The notes beneath the pieces are model-generated. The model did not search any database, was not told the origin of the DNA, and saw only the letters and a list, made by a program, of their open reading frames with translations. Of a DNA stretch of 64,000 nt, positions 23,312-33,973 are shown piece after piece. Source of the stretch: Carposina sasakii (taxonomy: Eukaryota > Arthropoda > Insecta > Lepidoptera > Carposinidae). How positions within the stretch are numbered: the stretch's first letter is position 1; each line of letters starts with the position of its first letter. Where the stretch lies: the NCBI GenBank assembly GCA_014607495.2, contig CP053152.1, forward strand, positions 11,391,899 through 11,455,898, written 5' to 3'. Made by a program: the position numbers and the translations under genes.

Positions 23312-23691
23312 ATTTTAGTGACATAAACGACTATATTTAATTTATGTATTAGGTGATAGAGCAAATATAAGAAATATACAGTGAGCTTTATAAAATAATA
23401 GAAAAACTTATGTTTTGAAGATATAAGCTAGAAATCTTGTCTCAAAAAAGGGGATGTCCAAATGTGGCACAAGATTGACTGTAGTGGTCTAATATCTCAT
23501 TACACTAGCTGGTAGACCAATAAAGGTTATCTCATTTAGTTTTCATGAACTAACGAGGTAACTACGTACTGTAGGTAGGTATATAAATAGTTTTAGGATT
23601 GTTAAAATTTATCTCATAATCATTATCATACTAAACAAGACTCTTTTATCTTTATATTTCTATATAGTCTATACCTGCAGATAAGTAACAG

Positions 23692-23880
23692 ACCGTTCAC
23701 ACATGGTATCCGTTTTACTGGTCCGTTTTATCGGATACGTTTTTTTTTTCATCGATGGCGCATGTAGTTGTATGTGCGACTTCACATATAAGTACCAGTA
23801 TTCAGTGTACAGTAAATTATATGAATTCACTATCCGATAATACCTACAGACCAGTTAAACGGAGACCATGTGTGAACGGG
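23692..23880. mobile_element. MITE with long TIRs, about 189 bp
   Basis: Left arm CCGTTCACACATGGTATCCG... and right arm ...GGAGACCATGTGTGAACGGG are inverted copies for about 45 bp, both ending inward at TATCGGATA/TATCCGATA. No coding capacity. Superfamily uncertain. Confidence 0.75.
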
Positions 23881-25557
23881 CTTAAAAGCTTAAGATTTGA
23901 GTGTCTGTAAAATAAATAGCCGATTTCTACTAAACGTATATAGATATAGGTATAATTTTCGTTTGTTTGTCTCTCCGTCTTGTCTGTTCCGGTTATAATA
24001 CCAGGAGATACACTGGCAGATAAGTTACGTAATACGGAGTCACTTAGGCTACTTTTATTCCCAAAATTCCCAAGTAAATCGTAATATCTATAATAGGAAT
24101 TCTACAGTCTACGCAGACGAAGTCGTGGGCGGTAGTAAAATACAAAAGTCTGTATTCGTATAGTGCGAGCAATCTAAATATTTACCCTATTCATAACAGT
24201 AACTATTTAATTAGAAAGTTAGTCCTGTCTCTTCGCTAGAAACGACATTACTAAAACTGGTCGCACCCGAATTTAACTCTAATAATCGTACTACATAAAC
24301 GCCGCAAACGCCAGGCATATCTCCATTGAGAATCAAACTTTATGTCTCTCGGCCATGAGTTGCAAATTGGCTGGTATGTAAAACTTTTTTGGGTTATCTA
24401 AGAATGTGTCACAACCATAGAATAACGAGCCCCCAGAAGGAGTGATCAATGATAAATATATGCCTGGTAGAGAAGCAAAATACGAGGCGAAAATTTCGCA
24501 TCTTCCGCTTTTCTAAACCGCGCTTTTTAGAGTTTTAATGTAACGAATAGGTTGTAATAATAATATGTCTAAGAATAGGGTGAATGTGACCTATATAGGA
24601 AAGAAATAAAAATCAACTAGATCAATTTGAATGACATAAAGTTGCTTCAAAAGTGTGCGTGGTCACGGGTTCTGAAGAACTTATTATTCTATGGTTACAA
24701 CCTTTTTCCTCGGTCCTTTTTATTTGCTTGAACAATAAATAGCTCTGCGACTGTCTTTATACGTGACTACGCGACATTATGTGGACGTAAACATAATATC
24801 GATTTTATTACGTTATTCACGGCTAAATTCCCGAAGGGACCCCGCGCATGAGCAAGTCAAAGTTGTTTCTGCAAGTTGCTTGTGTATTGCTAGCTTATTC
24901 TGTTTTAATTTATATAGGATGTTTCGGTTTTCATTGTGACTCAAATTAATTGAAAAATCTATAAATATGGGCAGATATTACGACAGATAACATGTTTGTT
25001 ACCCATGGAAGCGAGACGGGCGACTTTTCGTTTCCACAATGAAAATAATCGTTCTTTAAGAAATTAAGATAATTGGTAATTTTTCATAAAATTCTGCTAC
25101 CAGTCGTTTCGTACGTAGGTGGTAGTAATAAATAGTAGAGTGAAACATCAATGTACTACCATGCCATACATGTTTCATTTCCATAAGGAATTTCAATATG
25201 GAAATGCATTCTTTCGAATAAACCTATGAAAGCACAATGCATCTTTTTATTATTGTTGTCAATATCTACTTTAATATTTAATATGCATTCATCTATCTAG
25301 TACACGTGTCCGCCTTATTGGGGAGGTAAGGGATACAAAAGAAAATAAAAAGCTGGTCCTGTCTACGCTTTGTGCAACAATATCAAACACTCGGAAATCG
25401 CAAGTGCATGTTTTGCTTTCCTTATACGAGTGCGATCTACGTCTCGTCTGCGCAGACCGGCGACTTTTTTGATCGAAATTACAAAAGGTAATTTAAAATT
25501 GGAACGAATGGATGGAATTATGTTTTCTAATAGGGCTTTTGGAACAGCTAGATGTAC

Positions 25558-25900
25558 GTGGGTCGTCCTGGTTGCAACAAAAATGCACCCCGGGTTGCGG
25601 GCCTTAGGGCAACCCCCGTGCCCGGGCAAAATTCTCGGCGCGCAACAATGCGACAGTAACTTGCGTGGCCACATGGGTCTGACCCATTTGGGAAGGGAAA
25701 GATGTGGCTGGCCGGGGCGCCGCGGGCCGGTCTAGACGACCCCTGGTATTACCAGGCCACTTACTTGAGCTGCCACTGCCGCCAGCCAGTTCGCGAAGAA
25801 GAGGAAGGAGACGAAAAGAAAAGGAAGGAAGGAGCCTCATTCGATGCAGCTAGATGGAATGAAGAACTAAGACTCGCAGGAGGGGGGGGGGAATAAATGT
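25558..25900. repeat. GC-rich interspersed repeat, copy 1
   Basis: Clearly homologous to 36,258-36,540 over about 240 bp (GGGTCGTCCTGGTT, GGTTGCGGGCCTT, CAACCCCCGTGCCCGGGC, CTGGCCGGGG). Both copies are open in the same frame over the shared part (PGLRALGQPPCPGKILGAQQ). It could be part of a LINE 5' region or ORF. The overlapping open frames on both strands are products of the GC-rich repeat. Confidence 0.7.
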
Positions 25901-26699
25901 GAATTTGAAATTAGAACGGACAGAAGCATCGCATGCATCCATTCGTGAACTGGCTAATCTTTTTTTTTTTCTAGAATTACTATATTTATAACCATAGACT
26001 GTATGTACTTTTCATAACAATGTAAGCAAGGCCTAATTTCAGACAGATGTCCTCTCTGACCGACTGCACACCTTTTATTAATTATGTACTTAAGTAATCA
26101 AAGTTTTGCATAATAATCTCATGCTGCCCTATGTGATATGAGTTCATAATGTATAAATTGTTTAAGTTGGTGTATTTGATGACGTGAGCAGTAAAAATAT
26201 TTGTGACGAACATCTATACTCGGCTACCCAAGTAGCACAGATAGCTGAATAAATACCCACTTTTAGATCTACACACAGCTCTGGGCATATTAAGACTCAT
26301 ATAAAAATACACTCGTGGTCCCTTAGCTGCATAATAGCAGTCAGTGATATTTAAACAGCTTAAGGGTAAATAAGAGCTGCATTATGGGTCACAAATATAC
26401 CCTTAAAACGCAAAGAGTTATAGAAAGAGCCAAGAGCAATATAAGAAAGTACTTGTGAACTGTTATTGAGCTGACTCATTAAAGGGGCACAAGTTCTCAT
26501 AATATTAAGCCAATAGACGCATAACGGGACACCTGTGGCCCATAATATATCTTAGCGCTGAACATATTTACCGCTAAGCAGCCTTTATTTATCCATTGAC
26601 ACTGTCTGCATATAGCGGCAGTTTAAACGTTCACAAGATGCCTCATGGATATTTAGAGTTTCACTAGTATATCAAAATAAATGGCTTTTACTTTAACTC

Positions 26700-26905
26700 G
26701 TGAAACGCTTAACAGCTCTTTAATAAGTAATGGTTCACACGTGAAAGGCTTAACAGCTCTGTAATAAGTAATGGTTCACGCGTGAAACGCTTTACAGCCC
26801 CTTTAATAAGTAATGGTTTACATGTGAAACACTAAGCAGTCCATTGATAAATATAGGTTCACAAGTGAATCACTAAACAGCCATTTATAAATAACGGTTC
26901 ATATA
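26700..26905. repeat. 41-bp minisatellite, array 1 (five units)
   Basis: Units start at 26,700, 26,741, 26,782, 26,824 and 26,865, each GTGAA(A/T)C.CT.A.CAG... to ...GGTTCAC. The unit joints are near-palindromic (TTCACACGTGAAA). Confidence 0.9.
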
Positions 26906-26986
26906 GCTGTTTAACATCAACCAAGGCTGCATACGGAGTTACATGTTCAATTCTACTTTGCTCTTGAACTGTTTCACAGTACACAG

Positions 26987-27150
26987 GTGAATCGCTCAAC
27001 AGCCCTTTAATAAGTAATGGTCCACACGTGAAACGCTTAACAGCTCTTTAATAAGTAATGGTTCACATGTGAAACACTAAGCAGTCCTTTGATGAATATA
27101 GGTTGACAAGTGAATCACTAAACAGCCCTTTGATAAATAACGGTTCACAT
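26987..27150. repeat. 41-bp minisatellite, array 2 (four units)
   Basis: Units start at 26,987, 27,028, 27,069 and 27,110. They correspond in order to units of array 1, so the two arrays arose by a larger duplication. Both arrays are followed by ATAGCTGTTT.ACATCAACCA. Confidence 0.9.
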
Positions 27151-27632
27151 AGCTGTTTTACATCAACCACCATTTTAACCTGGAAATATTATAATTTACT
27201 TTACATTTTTTTATATGTTTTGTGCATGAATTACGAACTTATTAAATTAGGTATTACTTCTTATAGTAACAGTCTCTATTTATTTAATAGTTCTGTCCAA
27301 ACTATTGAAAATTGTTGGACCAAGATTTTAAAACACATAGCTTATTTACATCATTTATTACTATATTATTTAAAAACACAATATTTTCGTAGCGCACAAA
27401 AATTTTCTTAGACAATATACATATATAATGTCAGTAAACTTGCATTCCCACACATTTTTCTTGCAAAAATAAAGAAAACCGTTCCGTTTACTTAGGTACC
27501 AATAAATATATTATGAAACGACACCGCCATTAATATGGCGTTTACGTTTATTTTGTCACAAGTTACTACGGTCACTTTTCAATAATAAATAAAATGAATA
27601 TACAAAAATATTATTTTCTATAGTCACGCGTC

Positions 27633-27900
27633 ACCAACAGGCCCATTGTGATACATTACTTAGGTATTCAGCTGAATAAAGAGTAACATGGTCTCTCAAC
27701 CAGTTAATATTCAACTCTTACAACACCTGTTACCCCTTATAACTCTCTTAAATTTCTGCTTCTACCACCAACAGGCCCGTTGTGATACATTACTTAGGTA
27801 TTCAGCTGAATAAAGAGTAACATGGTCTCTTAACCAGTTAATATTCAGCTCTCACAACACCTGTTACTCCTTATAACTCTCTTAAATATCTGATTCTGCG
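27633..27900. repeat. 134-bp tandem duplication
   Basis: Two head-to-tail units start at 27,633 and 27,767 (ACCAACAGGCCC) and differ at few bases. Each holds the perfect 14-bp palindrome TATTCAGCTGAATA (27,665-27,678 and 27,799-27,812). Confidence 0.9.
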
Positions 27901-28855
27901 CTCTTAAGCAGCTTATGTGACATTAGAGCTGAATAATTTGTGCCCATTTAAGTGGTTTAAGGGCTGAATAAGCTCGGAATCAGCTTTTATGCAGCTTTCT
28001 TATACCACTTCAAGGGTAATTGTAGTCCAATATTTAGTTGCTATACAGCCTCTTGTGCTACTTGGGTAACGATCGGTAAGTTATTGTTGTAAATGCATTA
28101 TCTTTTGTCAAATAAAATGTCAGGTACAGTCAAGAGCATATACTCTTATTACTCATGACGATACGACATTCTATGCGCTTATTCGTTATAATTTTCTAAC
28201 AACGTTTTATTTATTGTCTGTCGTTGTGACATAAAAGAAACTTAACTTAAACATGTAATTACGTTAGTTTTCTAAATGCTCGTGTGCTCCGTTTTAAGTT
28301 TGTATTTGTAACAGGTTCCGTGCGCTTCTAGGAATCCTTGTTCTGTGATATAAACTGAATAGAGTATAGTTTCCGGATTTTCTGTTCAAGACACTTCATG
28401 TTACCTATTTAAGTTCTATTTATGGTTATATTATTACCTACTAGTCAAAAACTTTGACTTCGAGAACATTATTAGCAAAGCAATACGTAGAATGGATGCA
28501 CAATTTAATGATAAATTTATCCCGGGGATTAAAAATAAGAGCTTTTTAGAGTTTCGATCAAAATTATCAAATTAAAACAGAAGAACTACATACCTAATAC
28601 AGCTGCTGCTATTGCCTAGATATTTGGTATACTTTTGTATAACGCTAACCCGCTTATTAATGCAAATACAAAAAGTATGTACTTATTTTTTAAAGTCGGA
28701 ATTGATTGTGGAGTTAAATGGAAGGAAATAACTTGAGTGAGGTGTTATATGAAAGAGTATAAGTACTAAGTAAATATATTTTTACTGTGTATAGTCACCC
28801 TACTTCTTCACTATTGGGAGCCTACATAGGATTGTAATTTGATGATAATTGTGTG

Positions 28856-28902
28856 ATCCCGTAATCGGGTAAATGATGATATTATTTACCCAATTACGGG
28901 AT
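28856..28902. repeat. Short perfect-type hairpin
   Basis: Inverted arms ATCCCGTAATCGGGTAAAT (28,856-28,874) and ATTTACCCAATTACGGGAT (28,884-28,902) pair at 18 of 19 bases around a 9-base loop. Likely a tiny palindromic element. Confidence 0.6.
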
Positions 28903-29110
28903 AGCTTTCTAATAGTCAGTAGTTGCTATTCAACAATCTTTTAGGGCATAGGCTATAACTTACAATTACGCGGCCAAAGTTGAGGGCATACGATAGTATA
29001 ACATAAGTACATCTCAAATACAATTAAGGTTAGATGAGATCGATCACAAAGCCTAAGTGAAGAATGAGTAAATGTAAATCGACAGTAAACAATGATAATG
29101 TAGGCGTGAG

Positions 29111-29158
29111 AAACTCGTGTAAAGGTATTTTATTATATCTTACTTTTTACACGAGTTT
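29111..29158. repeat. Short hairpin
   Basis: AAACTCGTGTAAA (29,111-29,123) and TTTACACGAGTTT (29,146-29,158) are perfect 13-bp inverted repeats with a 22-base loop. Confidence 0.6.
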
Positions 29159-29199
29159 ACTGTAGAAGTGTAACACACGTAACTGTAAACACGTTATTA

Positions 29200-29401
29200 C
29201 ATACATACATACATACATTATAATCACGCCTTTATCCCTTACGGGGTAGGCAGAGCACCAAGGGCCGATAGAACCACATGGTGCAACTTCTGATCAATTT
29301 TGAGGGTATAGTTGAGATGTACAAGTTCGGTTAGCAGTGACAGGTGGTCAGCCCATCGCCTACAAAACATCCCGGGAAGAGAAGCAGTTGTAGTATAGAA
29401 G
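29200..29401 (-). repeat. (TATG)n-tailed short retroelement T, with 9-bp TSD
   Basis: Starts at the left with (CATA)n and ends AGTATAGAAG. Direct repeats ACGTTATTA at 29,191-29,199 and 29,402-29,410 flank it. Lacks about 55 bases internally against the full copies. Confidence 0.85.
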
Positions 29402-29574
29402 ACGTTATTAGTTATTGCTAAGTAATTTTTACCCGACTGAGGGACGCAAAGGAGTGGTATTGTGTTTATTTTATAATAAAATTCGTTGACTTTATTGATT
29501 GACAATATAATTATTTCGTAGTTCATTTACATTGTTCTATATTGGTTGAGTTTTGACAGTTCTATCCTAGGGCT

Positions 29575-29695
29575 GTATGGTGTCAGCAAAGCAGAATGGC
29601 ACGTCTGCCCGTGGGTCGTAAGAGGCGATTAAGAGTTCCCGGGAGGTGGGCGGCGACGCCTCCCGTGTTGGCTACATAGTCTGAAAATCGTTATA
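29575..29695 (+). repeat. (GAT)n-family SINE, 5' part only
   Basis: TCTGCCCGTGGGTCGTAAGA and GGCGATTAAGAGTTCCCGGG match the head of the full copy at 52,539-52,810. The 3' half is missing. Confidence 0.7.
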
Positions 29696-30448
29696 GTTAC
29701 GAATATAATCCGCGATAAAATATTTTAACACATTTTAAAAGGAAGAAGATTATAAAAGCACTTAATATAAAATGTACTAGCTATAATGCTTTTGATTTTA
29801 AAATACTCAAAGACTGCCTTCTAAGAACAAGTATTTATATTTAGTATTGCTTATTTCTGGGAAACCCAAGAGATTTACAATTTATAGACGTAATTGAACC
29901 AATTTCGTAGATATAATAAGTACCTAGATGGTAAGGTAAAACGGAAACATAAAACAATGTTAAAGGATAATTTCGGGGATTAAATAATTTAAAAAAGCCT
30001 AATATAGGTACCGAATTTGTAAAATCCGAATATCATACTCTAGTTTTATCGGCCTACTAAATATTAAAATACGAATCTTACATACATCATAATTATAGTA
30101 ATGGTTTCTACTAACTAGTGAACAAGATATTTAAAGCTATATTTTTTAACAATACATATAGGTAGTTAGAAACAATAATTTAACATGTATAAAAAATACA
30201 CACAGTTAGTTTATTCATGCGCATAAGCCCAAAAGGCTTTGCAAAATGTATTAGCTTTCAATTTTGTTAAAATATTCACGAGTTCGACTTACCCAGATTT
30301 TCGTAGTCCGTAGTCAACTACGAAATAAAGAATATGCTACGAACTACGTCGTAGCTTGATCGTGTGAAATATAAAAAGGATTTCTTTATATTTTAAATAG
30401 GTTTATAAATATTATTAAGAAAATTTATTATTTTTACCTATATGTTGA

Positions 30449-30677
30449 CGGCCGCTTGGTCTAGTAGGTAGTGACCCTGCCTGCAACGCCATAGGTCCTG
30501 GGTTCGAATCCCGGTAGGTGCAAACATTGATATGATGAATATTGATGTTTGTTTCCGAGTCGTGGATGTTTCTATACTTATCTATGTATTTATATACCGT
30601 TGCTTAGTACCCAAGACACAAGAGGGATCTTAATGTGGGACTAGGTTAATGTGTTGTGTGAATATTTATTTATTTAT
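30449..30677 (+). repeat. tRNA-derived SINE (family S1), complete copy
   Basis: tRNA-like head with an A box TGGTCTAGTAGG (30,457-30,468) and a perfect B box GGTTCGAATCC (30,501-30,511), correctly spaced for an internal Pol III promoter. A conserved body follows and the copy ends in a TTTA-type tail. Two other copies (8,788-9,006 and 54,957-55,195) show that the unit is a SINE and not a tRNA gene. Confidence 0.88.
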
Positions 30678-32387
30678 GTAATGCCTGTTTAACCTTAGTT
30701 ACCAAACAGAAATAAGTGAATTGAACCTAATATTTTTCGTATAGTCACAATGAAATATACATAAAATAAATCAGTTCCATCGGTCCAACAAATTTGACTA
30801 GACAATAACCATTGCCAATTACATATTCAGTTGATATTAATTAATTAATTAGTAATAAAGGCTTCAAAATTATCTTTAGCGAGTACATTCGCTATGATTC
30901 TCTATGCAAATACCGGCGGCACGAGTAACCCGCCAAAGTTAAAATGATACGTCGCTAGTATTACAACGCATAGTACTTGTGGCTCAAGTTAGTTAAGTCG
31001 AGTTATATTGGTGAAAATTTAACTGTGGGCCATAAACAAAAGATATAAGTTGGGCAAAGATAATAAACTACCTATACAATCATGTAAAGCTGTGTTTTAC
31101 CTTTGCTAAAACTGATATGGTTAGGACTTTTCACGTGAGGAATCAATACATTTTGTGTTGTTTTTTAAATAGTTACAAAATTGTTTTAGATGTTATGTCT
31201 TCTCGTCGGGCTGGGCGTAGCTTCGATCCCAGTTACGAACCTATACGACTGATTTTTTTTCAAGTGGGGATGTTAAATTGTCACTTATACGCTAAGGCGA
31301 TAAACACACTGCCACGCACCACGTGTGGACGGACCTACGCAGGTACGCGTGGATGCATTTTCTGTGTGTTGGACTGTGCGTGTTTTCTATACAAACGGAG
31401 ATACTTACAAGTAACGTTAGAGAACGCATTCACGCGCTACGCGGCATGCGTGCGTGGCAGTGTGATAATCGTGGCAGAGTTGCCGTCAGGCAGCCAGCCG
31501 TACATAAAACAAATGCCAAATCGCTAGCAATATGGCTTTGAAAGAGCTTCGACATTGTTATCCCTGGAAATATCTTAATGATTTCGGTGGTAAGACTCGA
31601 CCGAGTGAGCACAGGTATCGAAAAAGTTAATTTTGTCTTAAATTCTGAGCAATTTATGTCAAAATATATCCTTGAAGACATTCCGATAATTTTCTCTTAC
31701 CTACTTCACTATTCACAAAGAATCTTCAACCTTTATGTCTTCGCAATTGATTCCAATATAGCTTGTAACAAACTTGTAAGTAAGCAAGTAACGTGCTGTT
31801 AGAAAATTGTTTTACGCCGTAGAAAATAGAGCTCATTTTTATTCGAGCGAAAAATTGAATTTTACTTTATTATTGTATTTGATGAATATAAATTAAGATT
31901 AATGTTGCTATCGAGGTAGTTTTAATAATATACGTTGATGGAATAGGAAATGAGCAATAGATTTTAGACTTTCAAGATTGATCAAAAAGTTTAAATTTGA
32001 ATAAACTTTTGGGCTGTTTTAGAAAATGAGTATCTACAGATCTCAGAAGTTAATTTAGGGATTTTCTTTATAAAAAATAAAATCTAATGAAATATAAAGT
32101 AGGTACAGATTTATTTAAATGTCTGATAATCAGGTATAATAAGACTAGTACTGTAAAGTAATAGCGATATTCATAATTAATTTATTATTAATGCTTTTTT
32201 GTAGTTAGATATTCCTTCAAAGTTACGATAACTTTTTTAGACTTGTTTCCAAGAGACGAAGTGACAAAACAACAAAATATAGCTGGCTTCTAGATTGTTC
32301 TGAGATTGGTGATAGAAAATAGAAGATACACAGTGCACTTAGCCCTTTCTTTGAAATGTATTTTGCGATGTTGTTTGATATACAAGA

Positions 32388-32700
32388 GTGACAGATATAG
32401 AAACTTTGATGATTTGCGATACACGATATGATAAACCGATTTATCGACACTTACTCTGTCAAAATACCACCATGTTGAATTTTGTATAGAGACGATACTA
32501 TACTGTACGATACGATATCCACGATGCGTAGTCATGCTAGAGGGGTAGGTAGTGACAGATATAGATACTTTATACACTCATGGCCTAGTAGCATAATTTG
32601 CGAAACGCGATATGATAAACCGATTTATCGACATTTACCCTGTCAAATACGATAAATATAGCCGCCATGTTGAATTTTGTATAGAGTCATGATCTACCTG
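32388..32700. repeat. Tandem pair of a 'TTTATCGAC' repeat (164-bp period)
   Basis: GTGACAGATATAG occurs at 32,388 and 32,552. Both units contain GATATGATAAACCGATTTAT and ATGTTGAATTTTGTATAGAG. A third copy lies on the opposite strand at 51,775-51,925. Family unknown. Confidence 0.75.
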
Positions 32701-32874
32701 CGCAGGATTCTTAACTTTTTGTATGTAGTATGCTACATGAAGAAGATCGAATAATCACGTTTAGCATGGTTGGGTAAGATGGTAAATATTAGGTACGAGT
32801 TGCCAGCTCATCGCCTGAGATAACACCCCTGAAATCCTTAGTTCGTTAATGATGGTATTTTTTCTTGTCATCAG

Positions 32875-32980
32875 GATGTCTCGCAAATCCCGGCAAGGCT
32901 ACAGCATCCGGCACCTTCTGCAGCTGCCCACCGCGCCACGCAGCCCACCGTCCGGCCCACATCCACCGCCTGCGGCCAAG
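32875..32980 (+). CDS. Second gene, coding exon 2 (putative developmental transcription factor N-terminus)
   Basis: The exon lies between a good acceptor (TTTTTTCTTGTCATCAG, ends 32,874) and a donor AAG|GTCAGT (32,981). Joined to 21,198-21,214 it gives 41 residues without a stop. Residues 1-13 are basic (three Arg and one Lys from residue 6 on). They are followed by YSIRHLLQLP (about residues 15-24) and then a Pro-rich stretch (APRSPPSGPHPPP) ending AAK at the donor. The F/Y-S-I-x-x-L-L pattern resembles eh1/octapeptide Groucho-binding motifs near the N-terminus of homeobox factors (for example FSVSHLLDL in vertebrate PRRX). Codon use is GC-rich, unlike the flanks. It would be a nuclear protein, and the family cannot be fixed without its DNA-binding domain. 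I found no homeobox, forkhead or T-box in the window, so the next exons are probably downstream of it. Confidence 0.5.
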
Positions 32981-33207
32981 GTCAGTGCCACTTATTATAC
33001 AATAATTGAGTTAGACGATAAAATGTGAATAATTTTCCGCGATATAAAGTGTACCCTGTCTGAAGAAAAATAAAAGCAAATCGGAGTAGGTACCAAACTA
33101 AACATAGTGTTGTGTAACTAATTAACTACATGTCAGTTTATCCGTTATAATTATATGTGTTTGTTTTTAATCGTCAACGGAAAAATAGCCCGAATTCTCT
33201 TTGTAGG

Positions 33208-33530
33208 ACATCATCGTCATCGTCAGCCTATTGCAGTCCACTGCTGGACGTAGGCCTCCCCCAGTGTACGCCATATGGCTCGATCTCCCGTTTTTGCCAT
33301 CCAGTCACTAACAGCCGTCCTCATTAAGTCATCGGTTCATCTGGCCGGAGGGCGCCCAACACTACGCTTGCCGAGGCGCGGTCTTCATTCGAGAACCTGT
33401 TTACTCCACCGTCCATCGGTTCTACGACAGATGTGACCGGCCCACTGCCACTTCAGTCTGCTACATTTCGAGACTATGTCTGTCACTTTGGTCTTCTGTC
33501 GGATAATCTCGTCTCGTTTTGTAGGACTTA
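33208..33530 (-). repeat. RTE-clade LINE fragment (reverse transcriptase C-terminus and 3' tail)
   Basis: The minus strand reads TKRDEIIRQKTKVTDIVSK, then WAGHICRRTDGRW, then GKRSVGRPPAR*TDD, then a terminal QQWTAIG. This is the conserved end of RTE polyproteins. Two Trp codons have become TGA, so the copy is dead. The 3' end (CAGCAGTGGACTGCAATAGG then GAT-type repeats) is the same as that of the SINE at 52,539-52,810. Confidence 0.85.
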
Positions 33531-33898
33531 GTGGACTATAAATAAAAGTAAGTAGATAGATAATGGAAATGAAATAGGTTTTATGTCAGAGATTGTGTCC
33601 TCTTCCATTACGTTCCGCGGATATTAATGGAACTAAATAAGTGAAGCCGTGTCAAGAGTTATGACAAGGTACACTAGCGCCTATGTCACGAGACTTCATA
33701 ACTGGAACGAGGTGTACCTGGACTCGATTTTGCGGCCAAGTTCAGAACTATTTTATGTGGGGGCAATCGTTGAGAGGATAAAGAGATAGTAGCGCCGTGA
33801 TTAGGTATAAGTTTTGTTTTCGGCTAGCTGATACAGCCATTGCGCTCATAGCCTCGGCTTGCGGTCAAGTTCAACGATGACATCACCATGAACTCTGC

Positions 33899-33973
33899 AT
33901 TGTTTCCACTGTAGAAGCGAGATGTTGCTTTATACTGGTTATAGCGGCATCACAACTGCACAATGGAAACAAT
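33899..33973. promoter_or_regulatory. Inverted pair of SOX/FOX-like sites (candidate)
   Basis: ATTGTTTCCA (33,899-33,908) and TGGAAACAAT (33,964-33,973) are exact inverted copies spaced about 55 bp apart, 0.9 kb into intron 2. The core ATTGTTT resembles SOX/forkhead sites. Functional status is speculative. Confidence 0.25.

Larger units (their letters stand above)
26227..28066. mobile_element. Non-autonomous TIR transposon, 1.84 kb, TA-flanked
   Basis: Perfect inverted termini CCCAAGTAGCACA at 26,227 and TGTGCTACTTGGG ending at 28,066, flanked by TA on each side. Similarity continues imperfectly inward (GCTG.ATA). No transposase frame: the longest open frame (27,103-27,411) is AT-rich and without motifs. 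The inside is built of repeats: two 41-bp arrays, a 134-bp tandem duplication, and scattered AGCTGAATAA motifs that also lie next to the left terminus. It sits within intron 1 of the second gene. The superfamily is not assigned. TA target sites fit Tc1/mariner-like elements, but the terminus is not a standard mariner one. Confidence 0.8.
21215..32874 (+). other. Intron 1 of the second gene, about 11.7 kb
   Basis: Bounded by GTGAGA (21,215) and TTTTTTCTTGTCATCAG (ends 32,874). Holds a large TIR element, several MITEs and SINE/LINE pieces listed separately. The stretch at about 21,940-22,330 is GC-richer, with homeodomain-type TAAT/TAATCCC sites, and may be regulatory. I see nothing nameable in about 21,220-21,930, 22,340-22,800, 24,140-25,555, 28,070-28,850, 29,700-30,440 and 30,680-32,385. 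Confidence 0.5.

Noticed and set aside
25363..25896. Overlapping plus and minus genes of 78-121 codons
   Set aside because: Open on several frames because of high GC. The shared part is an interspersed repeat also present at 36,258.
26700..27150. CRISPR-like array
   Set aside because: Adjacent 41-bp units with no unique spacers, in an animal genome, inside a transposon. It is a minisatellite.
28856..28902. miRNA precursor
   Set aside because: The stem is only 19 bp and lacks the length needed for Drosha/Dicer processing.
30449..30522. tRNA gene
   Set aside because: A and B boxes are perfect, but the same unit with the same downstream body occurs twice more, so it is the head of a SINE.
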